64,000 nucleotides of DNA, taken from assembly GCF_041916975.1 (NCBI RefSeq), contig NZ_JAYRYK010000001.1, positions 1,364,001 to 1,428,000 on the forward strand. The letters run 5' to 3'. The notes under the pieces were generated by a model that ran no database searches, had not been told where the DNA came from, and worked only from the letters and a program-made list of their open reading frames with translations. The position numbers and the translations under genes were made by a program. Every line of letters starts with the position of its first letter. The first letter of the stretch is position 1. Source of the stretch: Sphingosinicella sp041916975. Its GTDB lineage: Bacteria; Pseudomonadota; Alphaproteobacteria; Sphingomonadales; Sphingomonadaceae. This document shows, one piece after another, positions 53,597 to 62,302 of the stretch.

Positions 53597-54637
53597 ATGT
53601 TTGTGCGGAATTGCTGGTATGTCGCGGCGTGGTCGCATCTGCTTCCAGTGGGGACCGTGATCGGTCGGCAGATTCTGGACGAGCCGATCGCGCTCTACCG
53701 CACCGAGTCGGGTGCCCTCGTTGCGATGGAGGATCGCTGTCCTCACCGGCTGGCGCCGCTATCGCTGGGATGCGTGCAGGGGGAGCACTTGCAATGCCGA
53801 TACCATGGGCTCACCTTCGACACCGCCGGCCGCTGCATCGGCGTGCCCGGTGCAGAGAAAATTCCGCCGGGCGCCAACGCACGCACATTTCCCGCTGTCG
53901 AATGCGATGGCTGGATCTGGGTCTGGGTCGGCGCGCCCAATCTCGCCGACGAAGCATTGATCCCGCGCGGCTTCGATCTCGCTGACCAGCGCTTCACCGT
54001 GCGCTATGGCGAGATCGGCTATGCGGCCGACTACCAGCTCGTGAACGACAATCTATGCGACCTCTCGCACCTCGATTTCCTGCACAAGACAACGCTCGGC
54101 GGCGCAACGTCCGGCGGCTGGTCAGACCAGCCGCCGCGGGTGACCTCGCTTGAGCGCGGCATTCGCATCGAACGCTGGCTGCGGGACCGGCCCGTCAGCC
54201 CCGGCGGCACGGATCTCACGGACATCTGGAGCTGCTACGATTTCAGCGCGCCCGGCATTCTCGTCATGCGCACGACCTTCTACCCGCGCGGTGCGGCGGA
54301 GCGGTGCGGCTTGGCCCCACCGTCAGACGACCTTGCGCCGCTGCTGCGCCGCGTCGATCAACAGGCCGTCACACCCACCGGCGAGAAATCGTGCACCTAC
54401 CTGTTCGCCGCAGGCTTCGAAGGCATGACGCCGTCGCCCGTGGCAATGGAGCGCATGTACAAGATCGTCATGGATGCGTTCGCGGAAGACCGCACGATGA
54501 TCGAAGCCCAGCAACGCATCTGGGATCTGACGCCTGCCCCACACAGGAACGCGTTCCTGCCAAGCGACAAGGCCCCTCACCTGTTCCACAAGATGCTGGC
54601 GAGGCTAGTCAATCAGGAGCTGAATGCTTCAAAATAG
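53597..54637 (+). CDS. Rieske non-haem iron oxygenase, VanA-like (aryl O-demethylase type)
   Basis: A 346-residue oxygenase subunit like vanillate O-demethylase VanA. The Rieske [2Fe-2S] ligands are Cys48, His50, Cys67 and His70 (CPHR ... CRYHG). The mononuclear iron site is Asp155, His158 and His163 in NDNLCDLSHLDFLH. It would demethylate or hydroxylate an aromatic acid using electrons from a VanB-type reductase, which is not in the window. The ATG follows AAGGGGAGAG. Its end overlaps the converging MobA-type gene by 9 bases; demethylation of a methoxybenzoate to the MobA substrate is a reasonable inference. Confidence 0.9.
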   Translation: MFVRNCWYVAAWSHLLPVGTVIGRQILDEPIALYRTESGALVAMEDRCPHRLAPLSLGCVQGEHLQCRYHGLTFDTAGRCIGVPGAEKIPPGANARTFPAVECDGWIWVWVGAPNLADEALIPRGFDLADQRFTVRYGEIGYAADYQLVNDNLCDLSHLDFLHKTTLGGATSGGWSDQPPRVTSLERGIRIERWLRDRPVSPGGTDLTDIWSCYDFSAPGILVMRTTFYPRGAAERCGLAPPSDDLAPLLRRVDQQAVTPTGEKSCTYLFAAGFEGMTPSPVAMERMYKIVMDAFAEDRTMIEAQQRIWDLTPAPHRNAFLPSDKAPHLFHKMLARLVNQELNASK

Positions 54638-56572
54638 ATTTTGGGGCAACCGGCGATCGACGTTCGGCGCAGGTAGAAGAAACTGTTCAAAGAAATATGC
54701 CAGCTCTCGGTGATGACCGATCGGGAGAATCTCGGAAACATACTGGTCCGGACGCACCAACACGATGCAGCCCTGGCCACGATCGATTCCTCGCATTTCG
54801 AATACATCGAACCCACTCTTCAAGTCCGCGCAAAAGACCTTTTCGTAATCGCACAGACCATAGCGCCCCTTGTTCGGCCGCAACAGAGACGGCATCCGTT
54901 GGAACGCCAGCTCGCGAAAACCCTGTTGGAGCACCGCGCGGACATCGATCACTGAATCGATGTCTTCGCCTGATCGGGTAAATCGCCGCACCGGGGATAC
55001 GTCGGATGTCGCGAGAAATTCACACAATTGGTGAACCGCTCTACCAGACTCGCCGCTATCCGCCTGTCCCCCGAAGATGAATATCCGCCACCGTCCATCT
55101 GCCTCAATGGAATGACCAAGTTGCATGGGCATGGCATCGGCGAGCCGGATGACCGGAGCGGAATGGAAGCGTTTTCCAATCGGGAATCCCGGCGCCAAAT
55201 GCTGATGCTGACCCGTTCCCGTGAGGGCGGAGGGTTCGTATCGCACCGTCAGACCAGCCGTGAATTCACCGTTGGCGATGAATTCGCGTTGAACGCGCGG
55301 CATGGCGCTGTTCGTATCTTCATCCGACCGATTGCCGACCACGCGGGACCATTTGTGGTCAAAATCGACCAGGCTCTTGGCCGCGGCGCGGCGCTCGGCC
55401 GTGTAGCTGTGCAAAAGACTGGGGGCCGCTCTACCCGTCAGGACCGCTAACAGCTTCCAGCCGAGGTTGAATGCATCACCCATCGACACATTCATCCCCT
55501 GCCCCGCCTTGGGGCTATGAGTGTGACACGCATCCCCCGCCAGCATGACCCGCGGCGCGCGGGTCTTGGTCTCGTCGACCGGCACGTCGTCGAACCGATC
55601 CGTCAGCCGGTGGCCGATTTCATAGATCGACCACCAGACGACCTCTTTCACGTCGAGGCTGTGTGGCGAAAGAATCCGCTTTGCCTTGGCGATGATGTCG
55701 TCGACGGTCATGCCCCGGTCAGCGACACGCTCGCCTTCGGTCAGACGGTCGAGTTCGACGTAGAGACGCACCAGATAGCCGCCCTCGCGCGGGAGCATGA
55801 GGATGGACCCCTCCCCCGCGGACTGGATGATCGCCTTCATGCGGAAATCCGGAAAGTCCGTGACGGCCAGAATGTCCATCACGCCCCAGGCCTGATGCGC
55901 GGCGTCACCATGCAGCGCGCCGCCGATGGCCTGACGAACGCTGGAACGCGCACCGTCGCAGCCGACGACGTAGCGGGCCCGAACCGTCTGCGCTTCGCCT
56001 TCCCGCCCCGGCGAAGTCCGTTCCAGCGTCACCGTGACGGGATAATCATCCGCCGCGGTATCCACTGTCAGGCCGGCAACTTTAAGACCGTAATCAGGTT
56101 CGAGCCGGCTGGGCGCGTTCCTCATGACATCCAGGAACATGTCATGCACGCGTGCCTGATTGATCAGAACGTGGGGCATTTCGCTCAGCCCGTCCGCCAC
56201 ATCCTGCACGCGCCCTACACGCCGAATATATGCCGGGGTGTCGGCATCCGGCCCCCAGAAGGTCGTCTCGTTGATCCAGACGGACTCGCGCTTGATCTTC
56301 TCGGCGAAGCCGAACGCCTGAAACATTTCCATTGAGCGGACATTGATTCCGTCCGCCTGCCCCTTTTCCATCGGCCCCGATTTCGGCTCCACGATCATCG
56401 TCCGGATCGACGGCTCGCGCGCAAGTTGCGCGGCAAGGCACAAACCGGCGGGGCCGCAGCCCGCGATGAGAACGTCCACCATTTCCGGCAAAGGCATGCC
56501 CCGATCGCGCACCGTTGCGGCAGCGTGAATGTCGGGGTCCCCAGGGCGAAAGCCGTTGAGATGATACTGCAT
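54629..56572 (-). CDS. mobA: 3-hydroxybenzoate 4-monooxygenase (MobA/MhbM type)
   Basis: A 647-residue FAD hydroxylase of the phenol hydroxylase group. From its first residues (MQYHLNGFRPGDPDI) it follows MobA of Comamonas testosteroni as I recall it. The FAD motif GCGPAG is at 38-43; the second FAD segment is LAGDACHTHSPKAGQGMN. Residues reported around the substrate in MobA are kept: Asp74 (GQADG), His134 (MPHVLINQ), the Lys in FPDFRMK and the Tyr in VRLYVELD. The C-terminal thioredoxin-like domain is full length. It converts 3-hydroxybenzoate to protocatechuate. The start follows AGGA 10 bases away. A MarR gene diverges from it. Confidence 0.92.
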   Translation of the reverse strand: MQYHLNGFRPGDPDIHAAATVRDRGMPLPEMVDVLIAGCGPAGLCLAAQLAREPSIRTMIVEPKSGPMEKGQADGINVRSMEMFQAFGFAEKIKRESVWINETTFWGPDADTPAYIRRVGRVQDVADGLSEMPHVLINQARVHDMFLDVMRNAPSRLEPDYGLKVAGLTVDTAADDYPVTVTLERTSPGREGEAQTVRARYVVGCDGARSSVRQAIGGALHGDAAHQAWGVMDILAVTDFPDFRMKAIIQSAGEGSILMLPREGGYLVRLYVELDRLTEGERVADRGMTVDDIIAKAKRILSPHSLDVKEVVWWSIYEIGHRLTDRFDDVPVDETKTRAPRVMLAGDACHTHSPKAGQGMNVSMGDAFNLGWKLLAVLTGRAAPSLLHSYTAERRAAAKSLVDFDHKWSRVVGNRSDEDTNSAMPRVQREFIANGEFTAGLTVRYEPSALTGTGQHQHLAPGFPIGKRFHSAPVIRLADAMPMQLGHSIEADGRWRIFIFGGQADSGESGRAVHQLCEFLATSDVSPVRRFTRSGEDIDSVIDVRAVLQQGFRELAFQRMPSLLRPNKGRYGLCDYEKVFCADLKSGFDVFEMRGIDRGQGCIVLVRPDQYVSEILPIGHHRELAYFFEQFLLPAPNVDRRLPQNLF

Positions 56573-56617
56573 CACCACGTTTCCTGACATGTGCGAGAAG
56601 CAACGATCCGGTATTTG

Positions 56618-56631
56618 ATATGTACACATAT
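56618..56631. promoter_or_regulatory. MarR-type palindrome between mobA and the MarR gene
   Basis: ATATGT-AC-ACATAT, perfect 6-bp arms with a 2-base centre, 46 bp before the mobA start and 66 bp before the divergent MarR start. MarR dimers bind such short palindromes, and MobR of Comamonas controls mobA in this way. That this is the operator is inferred. Confidence 0.55.
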
Positions 56632-56696
56632 TATTTCTTGTCAACCGGAATGATAAGTGAACTTTCTAATTTGCTGGTGCTGCGCTATCCCGCTGA

Positions 56697-57149
56697 ATGC
56701 GCGAGGCGGTGAATGGAAGGCGGGCGGTGCAAGTTACAGAAATGGCAGGCCACCTGATCCGCAGGTTGCATCAACACTCGACCCAGGTTTTCGCCGCCCG
56801 GACGAAAGACGCGGGGTTCGAGATCACACCGGTCCAGTTCGCGGCTCTCGATGCGATCAACGACAGCCCGGGGATCGATCAGGCCGGCGTCGCGGAACGG
56901 ATCGCCTATGACCGCGCGACCATAGGCGAGGTGATCAATCGGCTGGTGGCAAAAGGCCTGGTTGAGCGCGCGATCAACGATACCGACCGGCGCGCGCGCG
57001 TCCTGCGCCTGACGGCCGATGGGGTCGAAACATTCGAGGCCTTGCTGCCGGTGGTCAGTGACCTTCAAGCCGCAATCCTGGCGAACCTTCCGGCGAGGGA
57101 CCGAGCGGCTTTCCTGTCCCTTGCCAGAAGCGCGGTCGGCAATCTTTGA
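56697..57149 (+). CDS. MarR-family regulator (MobR-like by position)
   Basis: A 150-residue MarR protein. The winged helix (about residues 45-105) contains PGIDQAGVAERIAYDRATIGEVINRLVAKGLVER-type sequence (stretch shortened), and the wing has DTDRRARVLRLT, the usual DxR pattern. The N- and C-terminal helices form the dimer interface. It diverges from the MobA-type gene. In Comamonas the MarR protein MobR represses mobA and is released by 3-hydroxybenzoate, so the same is inferred here. Confidence 0.88.
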   Translation: MREAVNGRRAVQVTEMAGHLIRRLHQHSTQVFAARTKDAGFEITPVQFAALDAINDSPGIDQAGVAERIAYDRATIGEVINRLVAKGLVERAINDTDRRARVLRLTADGVETFEALLPVVSDLQAAILANLPARDRAAFLSLARSAVGNL

Positions 57150-57263
57150 GATTCGCCGAACCGCGCGCGTTGTGCTGGCCCCGGAAAATGCCTTGAAAGG
57201 TGCGTCTTTCGATTGCCATGCGGGAAAGGTGCAGTATTACGTTTTGGACTGAGGGAGTTGCAC

Positions 57264-57911
57264 GTGAACGCGAAAGAAAAAAAGCGGGACCGACCACGCG
57301 GGGAGCATCGCACGTCTGCTGCCAATCGGCAAAAGATACTCGAAGCGACGCTCCAGGTCGCGCAGGAATACGGCTATCAAGGCACGACAATCCCGCGTGT
57401 CTCGCGTCAAGCGCAGTTGCCGAGTGGAAGCGTTTACTGGCATTTCGAGAGCAAGGACATTCTCTTCGCCTCGCTGATGGAACAAAGTCAGGAGTGGCTG
57501 GCCGGGTTTCATCGCAAGCGTCGCCCGCTGCCCGGAGAAACCACCCGGCAGCATCTCGAGCGGATCTATTGCAACGCTCCGGACAGCGAAGCCTTGATCA
57601 CGCAAGACTTCTGGCGGCTGGGTGTCATCCTGAGCGTCGACCAGTCCGTCCGCGAACAGGTATCCCGACAGCGTTTTCTTGATCTGCGTAAAGCAGTGTT
57701 GGAAGAATACACCTACTGGTATCGGCAGACGCTGCCCACCGAATTGCAGGAGCGCTGTCCCGACCGTGCCTACAAACTCGGCAAATTCACGCTGATTTGC
57801 ACGGACGGCAACCTGATCATGAATGCTTCTGGCGACAGCCTGCCCGGCTATCTGCGGATGGCGGGCATCAGCCTCATCAGTCTGGCCGAAGCTCCGCCTG
57901 ACGCATTGTAA
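57264..57911 (+). CDS. TetR-family transcriptional regulator
   Basis: A 215-residue TetR regulator. The N-terminal domain (about residues 15-65) reads ANRQKILEATLQVAQEYGYQ, then VSRQAQLPSGSVYWHFESKD, the typical recognition helix. A C-terminal ligand domain follows. The GTG start is chosen because GAGGGA lies 7 bases upstream; an earlier ATG frame adds non-family residues. It is followed by a tail-to-tail IclR gene. Effector and targets are unknown; nearby aromatic genes are likely. Confidence 0.87.
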   Translation: MNAKEKKRDRPRGEHRTSAANRQKILEATLQVAQEYGYQGTTIPRVSRQAQLPSGSVYWHFESKDILFASLMEQSQEWLAGFHRKRRPLPGETTRQHLERIYCNAPDSEALITQDFWRLGVILSVDQSVREQVSRQRFLDLRKAVLEEYTYWYRQTLPTELQERCPDRAYKLGKFTLICTDGNLIMNASGDSLPGYLRMAGISLISLAEAPPDAL

Positions 57912-57931
57912 TCGGAAGCTTCAACGCGCGA

Positions 57932-58678
57932 TCAATTTTCAAACAGGGTCGCGATGCTTTTCGCGGCTTCCCGCAGGTCCGGTAAATATTTCGCACAAGC
58001 GTCCTCCAGCGTGATCGCGGAGGTTGGGAAAGACGTGCACAGCGCGCCAACCGCGGTGGAATAGACGATCACCGGCAGCGCGATGGTCGTGGTCCGTTCC
58101 GGTTCGCCGCCGGAACGCAGTGCATAACCCTTTTTAGCCGCGATCGCGATCCGGTCACGCGCGGCGGATAGCATTTCGTCAAATCCATCATCGCGCATCT
58201 GGTGCGATTGCAGGCGCGTAAGGATGGCGTCCCGCTCCTCCTCCCCGCAGTGCGCCAGATACACGCAGCCGGATGCGGTCGACAGGATCGGCAGGCGCAG
58301 CCCCGTGCGGCCCCTGTCGAACACGAACGGGTTATGGTGCCGGGTGGTCGCCTGAATCACCATCATGTCAGCTTCGGGCGTGGCAAAGGTGTGAGGCCAG
58401 CGGATACGCTTCTGAAGCATCTGCAGGACCGGCATGGCTTGTTCGGCCATGCGGTGTTCGGGCCTGTACCCGGCGCTCAGCGCCAGAATCTGCGAGGTGA
58501 GGCGGACCGAGCTGTGTCCATCGACCCGCTCCACATAGCCGAAACTGCACAGGTTATCGACAATCCGGTGCACGGCGGGCCGCGAGATACCGGTCGCCCG
58601 GTGAAGATCGACAACCGTGCAAATCCCGAGATCGTTGATCGATTCGATCACCGTCAGTAACCGCCCGTCAATTGCCAT
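57932..58678 (-). CDS. IclR-family transcriptional regulator
   Basis: A 248-residue IclR protein. The winged helix (about residues 5-60) contains CTVVDLHRATGISRPAVHRIVDNL. The effector domain (75-245) has RLPILSTASGCVYLAHC, where the family shows S-A-x-G-R/C. The closest well-known type by architecture is MhpR, which activates a meta-cleavage operon. Downstream on the same strand of the C-C hydrolase gene by 85 bp, it may share its transcript and control it through the palindrome at 59628. Confidence 0.9.
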   Translation of the reverse strand: MAIDGRLLTVIESINDLGICTVVDLHRATGISRPAVHRIVDNLCSFGYVERVDGHSSVRLTSQILALSAGYRPEHRMAEQAMPVLQMLQKRIRWPHTFATPEADMMVIQATTRHHNPFVFDRGRTGLRLPILSTASGCVYLAHCGEEERDAILTRLQSHQMRDDGFDEMLSAARDRIAIAAKKGYALRSGGEPERTTTIALPVIVYSTAVGALCTSFPTSAITLEDACAKYLPDLREAAKSIATLFEN

Positions 58679-58763
58679 TTTTCAGTCCTCCCCGCTGCGC
58701 CCCTGTTCAAGTCCTTTTTCCTTTTGTCGTCCTCAAACCGGAGTATGCATCATGACCGCCCGC

Positions 58764-59606
58764 TCAGCTATCCGGATTGTCTTCCAGGAAGCGGTGGACC
58801 ATCGAGCTAAATTCCTTGGCGTGTTCCAGCTGCAGCCAGTGGCCGCAGCGGTTGACGATCAGCGCGCGGGAATTGCGGATCATGCCGGCGAGGCGGATCG
58901 CATGCGTAAAATGCGTGACGCGGTCGTCACGGCCATGCATCAGCAGGGTCGGCGCCGTGATGGACGGAATAAGCTCCTGGTTGAGCCGCACCATCGGCCC
59001 CTTCCCGTGCCCGCCGATCCAATTGTCCACATGGGCCTTCTGTGCCAGCGTATTGTTCAGGCGTTCCTGGATCAGTTCGTCCGTCACGTTCGACGTATCG
59101 AAGGTCATGATGTTGGTCAGCGCGCGGATGGTTTCCATGCTGGGTTCGAAATAAGCGCGTTCCAGCACTTTCACGCCTTCCGTCAATCCGGCCGGCTCAA
59201 ACATTCCCGGAACGCCGGACGGCGAACCCATGGTGATCAGGTGCGAGACAAGGTCAGGCCGTTCGTAGGACAGACGAATCACGGAGGCCCCGCCCATCGA
59301 ATTGCCCACCACTGCCGCGCGGGCGATCCCCAGCGTATCGAGCAGTTCGGCGAGCGCGCCGGAGTTGTCGCGATCTTCATAGGTGACCGGCTGTGAGCGC
59401 CCCCAGCCCGGCAGGTCCACGGCCAGAACCCGGAAGAACTGCGACAAATAGGGAATGTTGGGGTTATAGTTGCTCCAGCCCGAAGCGCCCGGTCCGCCGC
59501 CGTGAACCAGCACCAGTGGGTGCCCCGAGCCCGCCTCGTTGTAATGGATGTCCCAGTGCTCAGTACGAACGCGCTTGCTCGTGCTTTCGTAGCTCAATCC
59601 GACCAT
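58764..59606 (-). CDS. Meta-cleavage product C-C hydrolase (BphD/MhpC-like)
   Basis: A 280-residue alpha/beta-hydrolase. HGGGPGASGWSNY (residues 35-47) is the signature of carbon-carbon bond hydrolases that act on vinylogous 1,5-diketones from extradiol ring cleavage. The triad is Ser103 in GNSMGG, Asp228 in GRDDRV and His256 in CGHWLQ. It would cut a ring-cleavage product to a dienoate and an acid. No extradiol dioxygenase lies in the window, so the ring-opening step must be encoded elsewhere or beyond the edge. It diverges from the transporter gene. Confidence 0.9.
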   Translation of the reverse strand: MVGLSYESTSKRVRTEHWDIHYNEAGSGHPLVLVHGGGPGASGWSNYNPNIPYLSQFFRVLAVDLPGWGRSQPVTYEDRDNSGALAELLDTLGIARAAVVGNSMGGASVIRLSYERPDLVSHLITMGSPSGVPGMFEPAGLTEGVKVLERAYFEPSMETIRALTNIMTFDTSNVTDELIQERLNNTLAQKAHVDNWIGGHGKGPMVRLNQELIPSITAPTLLMHGRDDRVTHFTHAIRLAGMIRNSRALIVNRCGHWLQLEHAKEFSSMVHRFLEDNPDS

Positions 59607-59627
59607 GATTCCGTCTTCCCTCCCCGC

Positions 59628-59642
59628 GTCCGAAAATCGGAC
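59628..59642. promoter_or_regulatory. 15-bp palindrome before the C-C hydrolase gene (candidate IclR-type operator)
   Basis: GTCCGA-AAA-TCGGAC, perfect 6-bp arms, 22 bp before the hydrolase start. Its size and shape resemble the 15-bp sites of PcaR-type IclR regulators (GTTCGATAATCGCAC as I recall). An IclR gene lies just downstream of the hydrolase, which supports a link; no experiment is implied. Confidence 0.5.
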
Positions 59643-59834
59643 AACTCAATGGTTTTTCGCACGAACTACCGGTTTGCACTGGCCTCCGCACCAAAATGGG
59701 GCTCCAAAAAAGGCCGGCGCGTGGTGACAAACACCTCCCGAACGTGCAAAGACGATAACAGATTCCAGAATGACGGTTCAACAAAAATTCGAAGCCGTTT
59801 GACGACGGCCGCAACTGGGGAGATGGAGCAGAGC

Positions 59835-61220
59835 ATGACGCAACCGGCAAATCTGCCACAGGCATCGGTCATGCGCCGGCGCGCCATGTGGTCGAGCTAC
59901 CTCGGCTCGGCGGTCGAGTATTATGATTTCCTGCTCTACGGCATCGCGGCGACGCTGGTCTTCCCGAAGGTCTTTTTCGCCCTTGATCCCAAAGTCGCCA
60001 CGCTTGCATCGTTCGCCACGCTTGCGGTCGGCTATGTCGCGCGTCCGCTCGGCGCCATCTTCTTCGGCCATTACGGCGACCGGGTCGGCCGGAAGAAGAT
60101 GCTGATGATCACGCTCTACATGATGGGCGTATCGAGCTTTCTGATGGGGCTGCTTCCCTCCTACGCGATGATCGGCGTGGCCGCGCCGCTGGCCTTGATT
60201 GCGCTTCGGTTGGTCCAGGGGTTCGCTGTCGGCGGCGAATGGGCGGGAGCGACGTTGCTGTCCATGGAGCACGCGGGCAAGAAATCCCGCGGCTTTGCCG
60301 CTTCGATCGTCGGCTCGGGCGCGCCGTCCGGCGCAGTCATGGCGACGCTCGCGTTGATGCCGTTCGCAGCGATGGAAGAAAGCCAGTTCCTGAGCTGGGG
60401 CTGGCGTATCCCGTTCCTGCTAAGTGCGGTGCTCGTGGCGCTGGCCGCTTATCTCAGGCATTCGGTGGCGGAAACGCCCGACTTTCTTGCCATGCAGGAA
60501 GCACAAAAGGCTCAGCCCCCGCAGAAGCGGGAAATTCCCTTGCTGGTTGTGCTGCGCTGTTATCCCTGGCCGCTGTTGAACGGTGTGCTCGGCAGCCTCG
60601 CATGCCTCGCCATGACCACGCTGACGGCCACGTTCATGATCAACTTCGCGATTATTGTGGGGGGGCACGCCCAATCGAAGGCGCTGGCCATGTTGACGAT
60701 CGTGAATGTCATCCACATCTTCGCCATTCCCGCTTTCGCGATCCTGTCCGACAGGATCGGTCGCAAGCCGGTGATGATTGCCGGAGCGCTCGCCGGGATG
60801 ACGTTGATCTTCCCGATCTTCCACCTGATCACTTCGGGCAGCACCTGGGGGCTCCTGCTGGGCCTGATGCTTGCCAACCCTGTCATTCACGCAATGATGG
60901 GCGGGCCGATAAGTGCCTGGCTGGGCGAGAAGTTCGCGGCCGACATTCGCTACAGCGGGATGGCGGTGACATTCCAGGTGGGCTCGACAATCAGTGCCGG
61001 GTTCGCCCCGCTCGTTGCCACCTGGCTGCTGATGCGCAGCGGCGGAACCGATCCCACCTATGTGGGCGTATTCTTCGTTACGCTCTGCGTGATTTCGATC
61101 ATGGCGATCCTCTTCGCGCCGGAGAGCTTCCGCAAGACGCTTGACGTGACCACCAACGCACCCGGCGGTGGCGACAACGAACCTGCCGGGCAACAGAACC
61201 AGGCGAGCACGGCTACCTGA
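59835..61220 (+). CDS. MFS transporter, metabolite:H+ symporter (MHS) type
   Basis: A 461-residue transporter with twelve predicted helices. The MFS signatures are GHYGDRVGRKKML between helices 2 and 3 and LSDRIGRKPVM between 8 and 9. SAVEYYDFLLYG in helix 1 and RLVQGFAVGGEWAGA in helix 4 place it in the MHS group (ShiA/ProP/KgtP type), which imports organic acids with protons. GGAG lies 6 bases before the ATG at 59835; the longer frame is shadow. It diverges from the C-C hydrolase and precedes the SDR, so it probably imports the aromatic or acidic substrate of this island. Confidence 0.93.
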   Translation: MTQPANLPQASVMRRRAMWSSYLGSAVEYYDFLLYGIAATLVFPKVFFALDPKVATLASFATLAVGYVARPLGAIFFGHYGDRVGRKKMLMITLYMMGVSSFLMGLLPSYAMIGVAAPLALIALRLVQGFAVGGEWAGATLLSMEHAGKKSRGFAASIVGSGAPSGAVMATLALMPFAAMEESQFLSWGWRIPFLLSAVLVALAAYLRHSVAETPDFLAMQEAQKAQPPQKREIPLLVVLRCYPWPLLNGVLGSLACLAMTTLTATFMINFAIIVGGHAQSKALAMLTIVNVIHIFAIPAFAILSDRIGRKPVMIAGALAGMTLIFPIFHLITSGSTWGLLLGLMLANPVIHAMMGGPISAWLGEKFAADIRYSGMAVTFQVGSTISAGFAPLVATWLLMRSGGTDPTYVGVFFVTLCVISIMAILFAPESFRKTLDVTTNAPGGGDNEPAGQQNQASTAT

Positions 61221-61352
61221 ACAGACGGGCGAGCCTGTCCAGTCTACGGACGCATGAACCGCAGGCGTTTCGCCGGACAGTTCGATTGCACAAACAGTCT
61301 CCAATGCGAACGGGTGTCACCTGATTCGTGAAGGACAAATTCGAGGGGCGAG

Positions 61353-62300
61353 ATGCACAGACTGGCGAGCAAGGTCGCGATCGTTTTCGGCGCGGGGCCG
61401 AACATCGGCGGCACGATTGCCCATTTTCTTGCCCGCGAAGGGGCCAGCGTGGTGGTCTCCGACATCCACATGGAAGCGGCTGAGGAAACCGTCGCGTTCA
61501 TCCGCGGCAAGGGCTTCGTTGCCCACCCGGTGCAGGGAAATGCCACAGTCGAAGCCGACGTCCGGCGGATTGTCGCAGTCGCGCTGGAAACCTATGGCCG
61601 CGTCGATGTCGCCGTCAACATGGCTGGTCGGGTACATTGGTCGCACCTTCTCGATATGGACATGGACGACTGGAACGAAGCCGTCCTCAGCTTTCCCACC
61701 GCCGGTCTGCTGACCACGCGCTACACTGCGCAGGCAATGATCGATGCCGGGCATGGCGGATCGATCATTCACCTGCTGTCCACCGCTGCGCATTTCGGCG
61801 AAGCGGGCGGCACCGCCTATACTTCATCCAAAGCCGCCCTGCTCAGCTTCGCTCGGTCGGCGGCGATGGATCTCGCCCACCACGGCATCCGCGTGAACAC
61901 TGTCACCCCTTGCGCGATGGAACATCAGCTGTGGACCCTGATGCGGGGCGAAGTGAGCGATCCCGACTGGCAGCGGCCGGACAACATGGCGTTCTACTCG
62001 CGCGACGATTACCTGAAGATGCTGCCGCTACAGCGCTTCCCGCGCGCGTCGGATCTGGCCTGGGCCACGGTGTTCCTCGCCTCGGATGAAGCCGAGATCA
62101 TTACGGGAATCGACATACCGGTCGATGCAGGCCTGCGGCACAAATATCCGACATGGACGCCCGGCGCGCACACCGGAGTGAACATCAGGGACTTTGCGGA
62201 GAAAACCTACGTCACGCGCTACGGCGAACCTCAGGAGAAGCTTGTTCCAGGCTCTTTCCCCGAAGGCGTACGGCGTGATCCGAGCACTCAGGAGAAATGA
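61353..62300 (+). CDS. Short-chain dehydrogenase/reductase
   Basis: A 315-residue NAD(P)-dependent oxidoreductase. The cofactor motif is GAGPNIGG (residues 13-20), a cis-diol-dehydrogenase-like variant of TGxxxGIG; VNMAG replaces the usual NNAG. The catalytic residues are Ser143, Tyr156 and Lys160 (LLSTAAH ... AYTSSK). The C-terminal 50 residues go beyond the classical 250-residue core. It is coupled to the following Rieske oxygenase, which suggests it oxidises that enzyme's diol or alcohol product. Confidence 0.9.
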   Translation: MHRLASKVAIVFGAGPNIGGTIAHFLAREGASVVVSDIHMEAAEETVAFIRGKGFVAHPVQGNATVEADVRRIVAVALETYGRVDVAVNMAGRVHWSHLLDMDMDDWNEAVLSFPTAGLLTTRYTAQAMIDAGHGGSIIHLLSTAAHFGEAGGTAYTSSKAALLSFARSAAMDLAHHGIRVNTVTPCAMEHQLWTLMRGEVSDPDWQRPDNMAFYSRDDYLKMLPLQRFPRASDLAWATVFLASDEAEIITGIDIPVDAGLRHKYPTWTPGAHTGVNIRDFAEKTYVTRYGEPQEKLVPGSFPEGVRRDPSTQEK

Positions 62301-62302
62301 CG

